From positions 2,542,001-2,606,000 of the forward strand of contig NZ_CP195790.1 in the NCBI RefSeq assembly GCF_051465645.1: a DNA stretch of 64,000 bases, in the 5' to 3' direction. Below, in pieces: positions 51,885-61,636 of this stretch; within the stretch, counting starts at the first letter, position 1; every line of letters begins with the position of its first letter. The notes below the pieces were generated by a model. The model was not told the DNA's origin, did not search any database, and saw nothing but the letters and a program-made list of their open reading frames with translations. The position numbers and the translations under genes were made by a program. The stretch comes from Planctomicrobium sp051465645 (lineage in GTDB: Bacteria > Planctomycetota > Planctomycetia > Planctomycetales > Planctomycetaceae).

Positions 51885-53335
51885 CTCATCAATTCATGAC
51901 ACAGGGCAGTATTGCTCCCCAGAACATCTCCCGCCGTACAATGCTCAAGACCGCCTCGTGCGGTTTTGGCTGGCTGGCATTCGCAGGACTGGCGGCGAGG
52001 TCGGCGTTGGCTGCTGATAATCCGCTCGCTCCAAAGTCGACACATTTCCCTGCGCGGGCCAAACGCATCATCTTTCTCACGATGCGCGGCGGTCCGTCAC
52101 ATGTGGATACCTTTGACTACAAGCCGAAGCTCGCCGCTGACTCTGGCAAACCCGGGAAACGTCCCGGAACGAAATTGCTCAGTTCAAAGTGGAAGTTCAC
52201 ACAGCACGGACAGAGTGGCCTCTGGATTTCGGAGCTGTTCCCAAATGTGGCACAACATGCGGACGATCTGTGCCTAGTTCGTTCAATGCAGACCGACTTC
52301 CCCGCCCATCCGCAGGCATTCTTGCAACTGCATACCGGGGTCGCACAGTTCATCCGGCCATCGCTCGGCGCTTGGACGGTGTACGGTCTCGGCACGGCGA
52401 ATGAAAACCTGCCGGGATTTGTCACGCTCTCCCCTCCCAGTGACGTCGGTGGCGCACAAAATTACGGCAGTGCTTTTCTGCCTGCGATCTACCAGGCCAC
52501 TCGGATTGGCTCCGGCCAGCGTCCGATTGCGTCCGCCACGGTGCGCAATCTGGCGAGCAAGATGCCAGCCAAGGAACAACGTGCAGCACTCGATTTCATC
52601 CAGGCGATGAATCGCGAAACGCTCGCACAGGATGTCGTGAACGCCGAAGTCGAGGGGGTCATCGAGTCGTACGAACTTGCCTTCAAGATGCAGATGGAAA
52701 TGCCTGGCGTTCTCGATCTCTCCAGCGAATCGTCTGCGACGAAGGCGCTCTATGGCATTACCGATGGGGGGCGAAGTGGTGGTCGACGCGGTCCTGGTGG
52801 AGGGGGAGGAGGAAGTCAATTTAACAGTAGCCCCGATGACTTCGGTCGCAAATGCCTGCTTGCACGCCGTCTAGTCGAAGCAGGGGTGCGGTTTGTGGAA
52901 GTTGCAGGTGGCAACTGGGACCAGCATTTCAATCTCAGCACCGGCCACGAGGCGAACGCAGCCTCCGTGGATCAGCCCATCGCTGGACTACTCACTGATC
53001 TGAAGCAACGTGATCTGCTCAAGGACACACTCGTTGTCTGCACGGGTGAATTCGGCCGTACTCCACACGCTCAAGGGGGTGATGGCCGCGACCATAACCA
53101 CAAGGCCTTTACCTTATGGATGGCCGGCGGCGGCGTGAAAGGCGGATTCAGCCACGGTGCGACGGACGACTACGGGTATGAAGCAGTTGAGAACAAAGTC
53201 CATGTCCACGACCTGCACGCAACGATGCTCCACCTGCTGGGCCTAGACCACGAACGCCTCACCTACCGCTACGCCGGGCGAGATTTCCGTCTCACGGATG
53301 TGCATGGAAATGTGGTGAAGGAAATTCTCGTCTAA
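51881..53335 (+). CDS. DUF1501 protein, Tat-exported
   Basis: A 484-aa protein with twin-arginine signal SRRTMLKTASCGFGWLAFAGL, then the DUF1501 (sulfatase/phosphatase-like alkaline phosphatase fold) motifs IIFLTMRGGPSHVDTFDYKP, PAHPQAFLQLHTG, VVCTGEFGRTPHAQGGDGRDHNHKAFTLWMAGGGVKGG and HDLHATMLHLLGLDHERLTYRYAGRDFRLTDVHG. It has a short poly-Gly insertion near residue 300. It is the usual partner of PSCyt1/DUF1553 proteins and is translationally coupled to the broken esterase gene. Confidence 0.93.
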   Translation: MTHQFMTQGSIAPQNISRRTMLKTASCGFGWLAFAGLAARSALAADNPLAPKSTHFPARAKRIIFLTMRGGPSHVDTFDYKPKLAADSGKPGKRPGTKLLSSKWKFTQHGQSGLWISELFPNVAQHADDLCLVRSMQTDFPAHPQAFLQLHTGVAQFIRPSLGAWTVYGLGTANENLPGFVTLSPPSDVGGAQNYGSAFLPAIYQATRIGSGQRPIASATVRNLASKMPAKEQRAALDFIQAMNRETLAQDVVNAEVEGVIESYELAFKMQMEMPGVLDLSSESSATKALYGITDGGRSGGRRGPGGGGGGSQFNSSPDDFGRKCLLARRLVEAGVRFVEVAGGNWDQHFNLSTGHEANAASVDQPIAGLLTDLKQRDLLKDTLVVCTGEFGRTPHAQGGDGRDHNHKAFTLWMAGGGVKGGFSHGATDDYGYEAVENKVHVHDLHATMLHLLGLDHERLTYRYAGRDFRLTDVHGNVVKEILV

Positions 53336-53729
53336 ACAGCCAATTTCGAAACAGGGTACAGTTTGTGCAAAACCTTGCGGGGCGACGAAGATCAAAGAGA
53401 GAAGCGACTTACCGAGTGTGCGTTGCATCTCTGTAATCAATCTCGCGCGAAAGGGACCGCACCCAACTCAACCTCCATCTCGTGGACAACGGCGGTTTCA
53501 CGACACAGGTCGGCGCTTCCCGCAAGGAAAAGTTTAATTGGCGTCCTGTCATCCCGACTTGAAGTACAAACGACTCATCGCAACAACTGGCCGTGAGCCG
53601 TTTCTTGTTTGGCAAAAACGATTTACATCTAATTTCAAGAACTGTCTGCCGGGTTTCCGCCTGAGCGGCTTCGCTCGTCACTAATCCCAGCAGTTCGCGG
53701 ATGACCTTCACGCCGACTTTCCAGACAAG
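53336..53729. other. Gap before the IS1182-like remnant
   Basis: About 390 bp. The left end of the following insertion remnant may lie here but cannot be placed. No gene is seen. Confidence 0.4.
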
Positions 53730-54645
53730 CCAGTGCTTGTGTTTGCATTGGACGAGTACGATTTCTCCCCCTGCTGTTCCGGTGGTTTCTGGACCTGCAC
53801 CCCGGGAATGCGGCGTTCGATGCGACCACCTTCACCAAGAACCGGCAGCGTCTGGAAGAGCACGGACTGACCAGAGCCTTTTTTGATGCCGTCGTCTTCG
53901 ATGCTCTGACCAAAGGGCTGTGCAGCGAGCATTTCTCCGTGGATGGAACACTGATTGAAAGTCTGGCTTCGGCGAAAAGTTTTCGGCCCAAAGAAGCAGA
54001 ACGACAGGATTCCAACAACTTCAAACCTCGCAATCCCGAGATCGATTTTCACGGTCAGAAACGCAGTAATCAGAAGCATGCCAGCCAGACCGATCCGGAG
54101 GCCCGCCTGTACAGTAAGTCATCCGGGCAGGAAGCCAAGCTCTCTCACATGGGGCATGTCCTGAGTGAAAACCGGCATGGGCTGATTCTGGGGATCACCG
54201 CCACTCAGGCCAGCGGCACCGCCGAACGTCAGGCCACGGAGGAACTGTTGCACACCCTGCAGCAGACTCACGGTCTGATTCCCACAACACTGGGAGCCGA
54301 CAAAGGGTATGACGATGGAACGTTTTTCCAGAGTCTGGAAGAGCGTGGCATTGTGCCGCACATTCCGCTGGTGAAACCTCCGGTGGACGTGCAGACGGTT
54401 CGGGAAGCGAAACGGATTCCAGGCATTCAGGCCCGCCGCGGGATGAAAGAGCGGATGGAACAGGAAGCGTACCGCCTCAGTCAGCGTTGCCGGAAGAAGG
54501 TGGAGGAATGCTTCTGCTGGCTGAAAGGGATCGCCGGACTGGACCGTTGCCGCACGGTGGGCCGCTGGAAACTGAGACAACAACTGGAACTGGGGCCGCT
54601 ACGTACAACCTGATCCGCATGAGAAGCCTGGCCCCAACCAGTTAA
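53730..54645 (+). pseudogene. IS1182-like (IS5/IS4-group) transposase remnant
   Basis: The frame holds the C-terminal two thirds of a DDE transposase: LLFRWFLDLHPGNAAFDATTFTKNRQRLEEHG, then HFSVDGTLIESLAS (first Asp), TLGADKGYDDGTFF (second Asp) and VEECFCWLKGIAGLDRCR (Glu). The N-terminus is missing and no start codon is available. The 3' end is frameshifted in a G-run near 54590: one extra base would restore AATYNLIRMRSLAPTS and a stop at 54645. At 54758-54782 an IS-end-like sequence is present. Not functional. Confidence 0.8.
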
Positions 54646-55079
54646 GCAGAAGTGGCCCGTCTCCCACCAGAACCGGGCCGACAAAACATAGCATTTCCAC
54701 AACAGGGACACTCCGCTCGAACCAAAATGAACCGAAAATAACCCTACTCACAAGGAAATGACAACTTCTTCAGCAGCCTGCTAGTTTGCCCGGGTTTGCT
54801 ATTCGGCAGCATGGAATTGACAAGGACTGAAAACTGCACGGCTGTAGTGAGGCAAACGAAGTTCACGATGTCTTTGCAAGCAGCCTCCAATTTCCTTGCA
54901 GGATCGGAACCGGCTCGTTATTAAGAATCTCTAATAAATCTTGTCCCGATCCGTTCTCGGATTAAAAGTGTTCACTTAACGACTAATTTTGATCGCGGCC
55001 CTAAAAAGCTCCGAATATCCCAAAACCGGCAGAAATGATGCGTTGCCGGCAGCTGGACGGAGTGATATTCAAAAGCTAG
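54646..55079. other. Intergenic region between IS remnants
   Basis: About 430 bp. It contains an IS-end-like sequence (CAGCAGCCTGCTAG region, about 54771-54786) resembling, in inverted form, the sequence just right of the IS5 copy (CTAGCAGCTTGTTG, 55955-55968). No gene seen. Confidence 0.4.
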
Positions 55080-55954
55080 AGCGCCTTTCATAACTCTGAT
55101 TGGCAAGCGAGTTGCGTACCGGTTTGGGCGAAAGGAGTTTCGCTCATGCCATGCACACGGAAGATTGACCTCGTTGGCAACACGTATCTCTCGGACTCGT
55201 AATGGGATCGCATCAAACATCTGATCCTGGAACCGCTCTCGCAGCCCAAGGGAGGACGGCCTCCCCACTCCCAGCGGGCCTGCCTGGAAGGGATTTTGTT
55301 TGTACTTTTGACAGGCTGCCATTGGGAAAAGTTACCAAAATGCTTTCCCTCTCCCAGCACCTGCTGGCGACGGTTCGATGAGTGGACGCGTTGGGGCATT
55401 TTTGAAGGGCTGCGGTATTCGCTGCTGATGGAGCTGGAAGACCTGCAGGGGATCGACTGGAAAGAAGCAGCTGCGGATGCCTGGTTCGTTCGAGCCAAAA
55501 AAGGGGGGATCAAGTCGGCAACACCAAGTGCGGCAAAGGCTGCAAGGTCGTCGACATCGTCGATCCCGAAGGAACGCCTCTGGGTGTCTACTTCGCAGCT
55601 GCCAACAGAAGTGAAGCTGATCGAGCCACTGCTGGACAACCTACAGATTCTCGGGAGAGCCCCGGAACACCTATTGTACGACAAGGCTGCAGATAGTGAC
55701 CCTCTCCGGAAGCGACTGGAAGAGCGTGGAATTGAGCTGGTCTGCCCGCATCGCAAAGGCCGGAAGAGAAAGCCGACTCAGGACGGACGATCCGTTCGCA
55801 AATACAAGCGTCGCTACACGGTCGAACGAACTCACAGCTGGCTGCACAATTTCCGGAGAACGATCATTCGCTATGAAACCACGATGCTGCGTTACACGGG
55901 GGGGATCCAGCTAGCCTGTGCTCTCATTACACTCAGGCGGTTATGAAAGACGCT
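55080..55954 (+). mobile_element. IS5-family element with CTAG target duplication, inactive
   Basis: Ends AGCGCCTTTCATAAC and GTTATGAAAGACGCT form an inverted repeat with one mismatch. Each end is flanked by CTAG (55076-55079 and 55955-55958), a 4-bp target duplication of the YTAR type used by the IS5 subgroup. The element is 875 bp and contains a decayed transposase (next entry). Confidence 0.85.
55146..55946 (+). pseudogene. IS5-family transposase with nonsense codon and paired frameshifts
   Basis: The gene starts at 55146 (MPCTRKIDLVGNTYLSDS) and meets TAA at codon 19, probably from CAA. The frame continues with WDRIKHLILEP, LLTGCHWEKLP and FDEWTRWGIFEGL. After about 55500 the conserved GNTKCGKGCKVVDIVDPEGTPLGVY stretch is in another frame and returns at about 55600 near PTEVKLIEPLLD. 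The end (YTVERTHSWLHNFRRTIIRYET...LACALITLRRL) is intact. It cannot make a working transposase. Confidence 0.85.
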
Positions 55955-55983
55955 CTAGCAGCTTGTTGAAAAACAACTGAGTC

Positions 55984-56015
55984 TCGGTCAGACAGAAATG
56001 TCTGGCCGACTTTTT
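55984..56015 (+). terminator. Intrinsic terminator right of the IS5 element
   Basis: Stem TCGGTCAGACA / TGTCTGGCCGA with a GAAA tetraloop (one G-T pair), then CTTTTT. It would block readthrough from the IS into the glycosyltransferase gene. Confidence 0.8.
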
Positions 56016-56152
56016 CCAATGAATCTGGAATATCAGGTAGTATTGACATTTCTGTGTGTGCGTTTTTCCATAGGCTGCTAGGCTATAGCGCAGCCCAGCT
56101 TCTGAGTCCTGTCTCTCCTCTGACTTCCATTGCACCCTAAGCGAGATTCATA

Positions 56153-58159
56153 ATGCAGTCCCCTCGTCTACGGTTTTCCACCAGGCAGATTGAAGAGTGG
56201 GCCAGAAGCCAGCGGAATTCGACAGCTTCACATCCTGTCACTCCTTTAGTGATAGATTCGCGTGGCCACATCATAAAGCAGCCGATCGAGAAAGACGGCA
56301 TTTGTGTGATCGTCACCTGCCACAACTACGGCAGGTTTCTGGCCGAGTGCCTGGACTCGATTCTGACCCAGACTTTGCCAGCGACAGAAATATTGGTTGT
56401 CTTGGATCACTGCTCTGATGAATCGGTACTGGTGGCGGATCGATATCGAGGCCGTGATGTGCGTGCGGTCGAACATCATGCCTGTGACGTCTATCTGTCG
56501 CGGAGGCTGGGAATGAAGCTGACGGGCCAGCCTTACGTGGTCTTCTTTGACGCCGATGACCTGATGACCCCAACTTATCTTGAAAGAGTAATGACGGTCA
56601 TGCAGCAGCGGGCGTGGAAGGCGCGGCACAGACTCGCAGCCGTCACGGGATACGTCACGCATTTCGGCTTCACTTCTTATTCCAGCGGAGATGCGCGAAA
56701 TTCCTGGAGGCCTGATCCCAACGCGCCCGGTACAGACATCGAAAAGGCGAACTGCATGATTGGCAACTCTCTGATCCTGCGGGAAGCTCTGGAATCTCTG
56801 GGTGGGACCGGCCTGGAAGACTTCAGCCTTTGCAACCGGCTCGGTCAAGACTGGGAGACCTGGAAGAAACTGCGACGTGCTGGGTGGGAGTTCGACAAGG
56901 CCGATGCGGAAGTGAAATACCGACGTCACGAATCAAATTCGACCCTCTCCGCAGGAGGGCTGTGGGGAGCCCGGATGAAAGCCGCATTGCCCTCACGCCC
57001 GGCCCGATCACGAACGCGAGCCCTGTTCCTGACGTCCCATCTGAATCATGGCGGAGTGTCGGCTCATTTCAAAATGCTTGTCCGTCACCAGAAACATGTC
57101 GAGTGGATTGGTACCGTGATTTCTGAAGGTCGGTTCTCTGACCCTGAGATCGTCGCCTGGCTTTTGAACGAAATGCCTGTCCGTGGGAGTCTCGCAAAGC
57201 CGTCTCACGCGGCACTGCATGCGAACAATGTCGACCGGAGGGAATCTTCAATCGCGGCTCTGGACTCCTTTCTGGACGATATCGACGTTGTGTACGCCTG
57301 GGGAGATACCTCTGACCTGTTGCATGATCTCCGGGAGAAGCGTCCAGATGTTGGTGCCGTCTTCTGTATTCATGGTCAGTGCGAGTACTCGCGGAAATTT
57401 GCCGGAATGGCTTCCCCTTATGTGGACCGGTTTATTTGTGTGGGAGAGGCTGTCCAGGTCACTCTTCCTCCCGGCCGGGAACAGGATTCCGTTGTGATCG
57501 GGAATTCCGTGGACTTGGCGAAAATTGGACGGTCCGCCATGTCCCGTGACGACCTTCGAGCAGCTTGGCATCTCTCCACCAAAGAGACCGCGATTGGATT
57601 TGTCGCTCGCTGGTCTGGCGAGAAAAATCCAACGATTGTCCCTAAAGCGATCGCGGAACTCCGAAAAAGAGGCATTCGGGGAATGCGTTTTGTGGCCTGT
57701 GGACCTCAGTGTCGACTGGGCCGGGAAGGTTTTCCAATTGGAGTCGGTCGCCAACAGGTGGAAGAGATCGAGTCTCAGGCGGGGCCAGTCGTCTGGACGT
57801 TTGCCGGGGATGAAACGCCGTGGACGATCGGTGATGTCTATCGGGCTCTGGATGTGCTGGTAATTGCTTCGCACAATGAAGGGGCACCGCTGGTCCTGAA
57901 AGAAGCTTTGGCCTGCGGTCTCCCCGTCGTAATGACACCTGTCGGCGACGGTCCAGAACTGGACCGGAAACACTCCGGTATTGCGGTTTTCGTCCCGCTC
58001 AATCCGTCCCCGGCACAATTGGCGGATGGGATCCAGGAAGCACTGGGACCACTCCACCAGGCTCGCACTTCGTCAAATCAGGACTGGATTCTCAGCAATC
58101 ATACTTCCCGCTGGATGTCCCTCGCCTGGGAAAGCATTCTCATGGAGGCCGCTAAATAG
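56153..58159 (+). CDS. Two-domain glycosyltransferase (GT2 plus GT4)
   Basis: A 668-aa protein. Residues about 48-270 are a GT-A domain of family 2: ICVIVTCHNYGRFLAECLDSILTQTLPATEILVVLDHCSDES and the DxD-type FFDADD. Residues about 285-668 are a GT-B domain of family 4, with SHLNHGGVSAHFKML at the start, IGFVARWSGEKNPTIVPKAI and the EX7E-like HNEGAPLVLKEALACGLPVVMTPVGDGPE. One chain could add two sugars in succession to a surface glycan. It lies between two IS remnants, which suggests recombination around it. No signal or membrane segment. Confidence 0.88.
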   Translation: MQSPRLRFSTRQIEEWARSQRNSTASHPVTPLVIDSRGHIIKQPIEKDGICVIVTCHNYGRFLAECLDSILTQTLPATEILVVLDHCSDESVLVADRYRGRDVRAVEHHACDVYLSRRLGMKLTGQPYVVFFDADDLMTPTYLERVMTVMQQRAWKARHRLAAVTGYVTHFGFTSYSSGDARNSWRPDPNAPGTDIEKANCMIGNSLILREALESLGGTGLEDFSLCNRLGQDWETWKKLRRAGWEFDKADAEVKYRRHESNSTLSAGGLWGARMKAALPSRPARSRTRALFLTSHLNHGGVSAHFKMLVRHQKHVEWIGTVISEGRFSDPEIVAWLLNEMPVRGSLAKPSHAALHANNVDRRESSIAALDSFLDDIDVVYAWGDTSDLLHDLREKRPDVGAVFCIHGQCEYSRKFAGMASPYVDRFICVGEAVQVTLPPGREQDSVVIGNSVDLAKIGRSAMSRDDLRAAWHLSTKETAIGFVARWSGEKNPTIVPKAIAELRKRGIRGMRFVACGPQCRLGREGFPIGVGRQQVEEIESQAGPVVWTFAGDETPWTIGDVYRALDVLVIASHNEGAPLVLKEALACGLPVVMTPVGDGPELDRKHSGIAVFVPLNPSPAQLADGIQEALGPLHQARTSSNQDWILSNHTSRWMSLAWESILMEAAK

Positions 58160-58265
58160 CTCCACATCGTTTCTGGAGTGGTGTTTTCAACTGGTCTAGG
58201 AACAAAAAAGGCTTGGTCTACGTTGAGGAGGGGTGCCACCACTTCCCTTCCAGAAGAGCCAAGCC

Positions 58266-59296
58266 ATGGATGGCAGTATCCAGCTCACCGCCGAAGAACG
58301 CAAGATGCTTTTGCAGACTTACCGCTTCGGAGGCGATGGTCACATCTCCCGCAGCGCTCATGTGATGCGAGTCAAAGAGAAAGGTTTGAACTGGCAGCAG
58401 ATCAAGGATGTACTGTTTTTCAGTTTCGGTTTGATCTCGCAGACGCTCAATGTATTTGCGCAGGGAAGAACTTCCGGCATTCTGGAACAACAGGCTTTGC
58501 AGCGTCGCGTTCCGGCCTGGATGATGAAGGTTCTGCGCTGGGGCACTGAGCACAGTCCCCGGGACTTTGTCTATTTTAGCTCCCGATGGACTTGTGAAAC
58601 GCTCGCTCACCTGCTGGCTTTTGAATCCGGCTTGCGATTTAGCGGCGAAACCATCCGTGGGGACTGCGCCGAATCGAGGGGGGGCTGGCGTCGGCCTCGA
58701 CCTGAGTCGGTACTGTTGCCCCCGACTACGCTGAGAAATTCCAGCGAATTGAGCGGCTTCTGGGGAATCTTTCCCCATACGCCGTAGACGTCCTTCAGGT
58801 TGAAATCGATCTGAACCTCAATCCCAAGTTCGGGAGCATGTGGATGCAGAAAGGTCAGCAGGCAGAGGTCGTCACCCCCGGGAACAACCGTAAGTGCCAT
58901 GTCGCAGGCTAGCTCATCTGGCAAGCCGGGACCTTAATGGTCAGTCGTCCCTGCTGGAGGAGAAAAACGGACCAGCTTCTGGCACATCTGGACGAGCTGC
59001 GCTTCGGGCTCAGAGGTTACCGCATGACTCACGTCATCTGCGACAAAGCCAAGTTTCATGGTTTGCATGCGGTGAAAGAGTACTTGCAGGCATGGGGGCA
59101 TCGAATCAAAATTCACTTCCTGCCCAAATACACCCCACAGACTAACACAATCCAACGGGTCTGGTGGCACCTACACCAGACCATCACCCGAAACCACCTC
59201 TGCAAAAGCTTGAAAGAACTGATCGACCAAGCCTACGAATGGTTCGAGGCCTACCACTACCTCGACATGCGACATGCGCTCGCCAAAGCCACTTAA
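58266..59296 (+). pseudogene. IS630-family transposase, frameshifted and catalytically altered
   Basis: The 5' part, from the ATG at 58266 (MDGSIQLTAEERKMLLQTY), has the helix-turn-helix region. The conserved middle (PDYAEKFQRIERLLGNL..., VEIDLNLNP with the first Asp) is in a different frame from about 58660, and a TAG interrupts it near 58910. The 3' part (from about 58937) has VICDKAKFHGL (second Asp) and the KYTPQTNTIQRVWWHLHQTITRNH block, where the usual NPIE is TIQ: the catalytic Glu is Gln. The element is dead. Confidence 0.8.
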
Positions 59297-60585
59297 CACT
59301 CACTCCGGTTCAGTGGAGCTCCTAATTTAGAATTTTCGCAGGCGAATGTGTCTGGGCCAGGATTGAATCGAGAAACTCCGCCAGAAAACAATGAACATAG
59401 TGTATGACACGTCACTCTGATGGAAGCGATGTTGCAATCAGCAGCCGGTTTCTGATGCTCCCACACGAGTTCTTTCGAGACGGCGGGGCACAGAAGGTAA
59501 CGAAGTCGATTCGCGATGATTTCAGGCCCATTCTTCGATCTCCTTGGTGGAAACTTGTTGACGAGTTGTCGGCATCGTGACCCTCACTGGGAAAATTGGC
59601 AGGAATACAGGATCGGAAATAGGAATCACGAGTCGGGATCGTGACACTTCTGCACCTTCTTCCTCGTCAATGACTCAGGCCTAAATGGTTTTTATCCGTC
59701 CTGGTGCTTTAATATGATTCAGAATTGGCTGCCCCCCCAGCAAGCAATTCGATAGATGATTACAGCAACTGAAAAGAAATTGCGAATGGCTTTCTCCGTA
59801 TTGCCGAGGTTAATCCTGCGACTGTCGCAGAATCGGACAAATTATCCTGGCTCACCGATTCCATTTTTGCTGCCAGCGGAACCCCGGGGAAAATCCATTA
59901 AAAACGCGATCGTTGCAGGCTCCTCTTCAATCCATCGCTCGGTATTCACCAAAATAGCCGGACTGACGGCCTGTGGGCAAATCCGATATCGATACTCTTG
60001 GCCGATTTGTGGTCCCTCGAAATCTTAATCAATTTTTGCTAATAGGTTGACAGGGCGATGGGGTGTATCCATAACATGCCTATGTCTTACCCGGCCTCTA
60101 AATGTGCATTCATTATCGAATTGGAGATGTGTTAAATCCGGTGTAATCCACAGATTCCGCAGATGAGGAGCTATCAGGCTTCGCGATTCCCGTGTAATTC
60201 GAGACGTACGAATATTGTTTGGTTCTCCAAGTGAATGGTTGAAGAGACAAGGAGAGCATACAGTTCAACGTCATCGAGATGTGGCCTTTAACGGACATTT
60301 CGAAATTGGCCGACATTCCGGCTCGTCTCGCTCAGCGTGAAACATTTGCAAGAGCATAAAACAAATCATTGACGTTCTGAGGTCTCTTTCTGAGAGGCCT
60401 TCCTCATGTTACCGGTTCTGATTTTAGAACTTAGTACCCTGCCTGGGCTTGGATTTATGGTCGCGAAGTTGTCCTCAGTTGTCGGAATTTTCGTTAAGAC
60501 ATACCCTAAATTTTGAAGTTGACAATGCATTAGGAGAATTGAGTTTCCCTTTAAAACTGTTTGTTCAGAAACCGTTCCGAGGCTT
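59297..60585. other. Gene-poor region, about 1.3 kb
   Basis: I see no confident gene. One 58-codon frame at 59404-59580 (SRFLMLPHEFFRDGG..., ILRSPWWKLVDEL) reads like a remnant of a coding sequence and is listed separately. A 90-codon frame at 59756 has no domain or ribosome binding site. The composition is AT-richer than the island. Confidence 0.4.
59404..59580 (+). CDS. Possible small ORF or coding remnant
   Basis: A 58-codon frame (SDVAISSRFLMLPHEFF...SIRDDFRPILRSPWWKLVDEL) with a protein-like mixture of hydrophobic and charged residues. No family recognised and no good ribosome binding site. It may be the eroded start of a replication or integration-type protein of mobile DNA; equally it may be chance. 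Confidence 0.2.
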   Translation: MTRHSDGSDVAISSRFLMLPHEFFRDGGAQKVTKSIRDDFRPILRSPWWKLVDELSAS

Positions 60586-61575
60586 TTGCGTCAGGATCGT
60601 TCCGTGCAATTTGCTCCCTGTCGTTCACGTTTTGAATCTTCCGTCCAGCCAGGGCGATATTACTGTCACGACGCTCGCGTGGATGTGTGTCAGCGGCAGG
60701 TCTCTCCAGAGTATTGTCGGAGTTGCCTGTTTGCAGAGTCGCCTGACGTTCCGTTTCAAAATATTGCTCATGTGGTTCGTGATTCTTCATTAACAACAGC
60801 GATTCCTCCCAGTCATCTACTACGCTCCTCTGACCAACAATTTCGGTGGTCTGTGGGGGTGACGACGGCTCCTCGAGGGGGACCGACTCTTGAGCGATGC
60901 TTAGCGAGTCTGGCTCGGGCGGGTTGGGAGCGTCCTCGGATCTTTGCGGAGCCGGAGGCGCCGGTTCCAGCGGGGTTACCGGTCACTCGGCGGGCGTCAC
61001 GTATGGGGGCTTGGCCGAACTGGTATCTGGCACTGGCGGAGTTGGTGCTGCTGGATCCTCTGGCGGACTGTTATTTTCTGTCCCAGGACGATGTCGTTTA
61101 CTGCCAGCATGTACGGGAATTTCTGGAACAGGATCTCTGGCCGGCTAAAGAAACAGGCTTGGTCTCCCTGTACTGCCCGTCGATTTATCATGCGAAACAG
61201 CAGCTTCCCGATTATGGGCCGCATGAAGTCGCGGTAGGTTTCGGTTTGGTGGGGGCACTTGCGTACCTGTTCCCAGCGGCTTCAGCCCGGGCGATCCTGC
61301 AGGATACGCAGGTGGTCGAGCATCGGCTGAAAGGGCGCCGCCGTGGCCTGTGCAATATCGACGCGGTTGTCGGTCAATGGGCTCATCAGACTGGGCGGAA
61401 AGTCTTTTATTATTCTCCATCCCTGGCTGCACATATTGGAGAGACCTCTTCCATCTGGCCGAATCAGCCGGCGAGGCCCAGCCGAACCAGCTGTAACTTT
61501 CTGGGGGAGCACGTTGACGCCCGGGCTCTGCTCGTGCTGCAGACAAGAGCTTTTCAGACTGCCGCTCCTTTCTGA
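60586..61575 (+). CDS. Putative glycosyltransferase (GT-A-like) with N-terminal Cys cluster
   Basis: The 329-aa frame starts with TTG after GAGG. Residues about 1-50 contain six Cys plus a His (CRSRFESSVQPGRYYCHDARVDVCQR...CRSC), like a small zinc site. The catalytic-like region begins with VGVTTAPRGGPTLERCLASLARAGW, has RMGAWPNWYLALAELVL, the DxD-like SQDDVVY and ALAYLFPAASARAIL. The same layout recurs in the second half of the protein starting at 62529, so they are paralogous domains. The family name is tentative. The start is uncertain, as the frame stays open further left. Confidence 0.65.
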   Translation: MRQDRSVQFAPCRSRFESSVQPGRYYCHDARVDVCQRQVSPEYCRSCLFAESPDVPFQNIAHVVRDSSLTTAIPPSHLLRSSDQQFRWSVGVTTAPRGGPTLERCLASLARAGWERPRIFAEPEAPVPAGLPVTRRASRMGAWPNWYLALAELVLLDPLADCYFLSQDDVVYCQHVREFLEQDLWPAKETGLVSLYCPSIYHAKQQLPDYGPHEVAVGFGLVGALAYLFPAASARAILQDTQVVEHRLKGRRRGLCNIDAVVGQWAHQTGRKVFYYSPSLAAHIGETSSIWPNQPARPSRTSCNFLGEHVDARALLVLQTRAFQTAAPF

Positions 61576-61636
61576 CTCATGTCGGAAAAGATTTTGACCG
61601 CTTGCAAGACCGAAAGTCAGTTGTGGGAAGCCTTCA

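Noticed and set aside
59756..60028. 90-codon frame in the gene-poor right region
   Set aside because: No domain, no ribosome binding site and poor composition.
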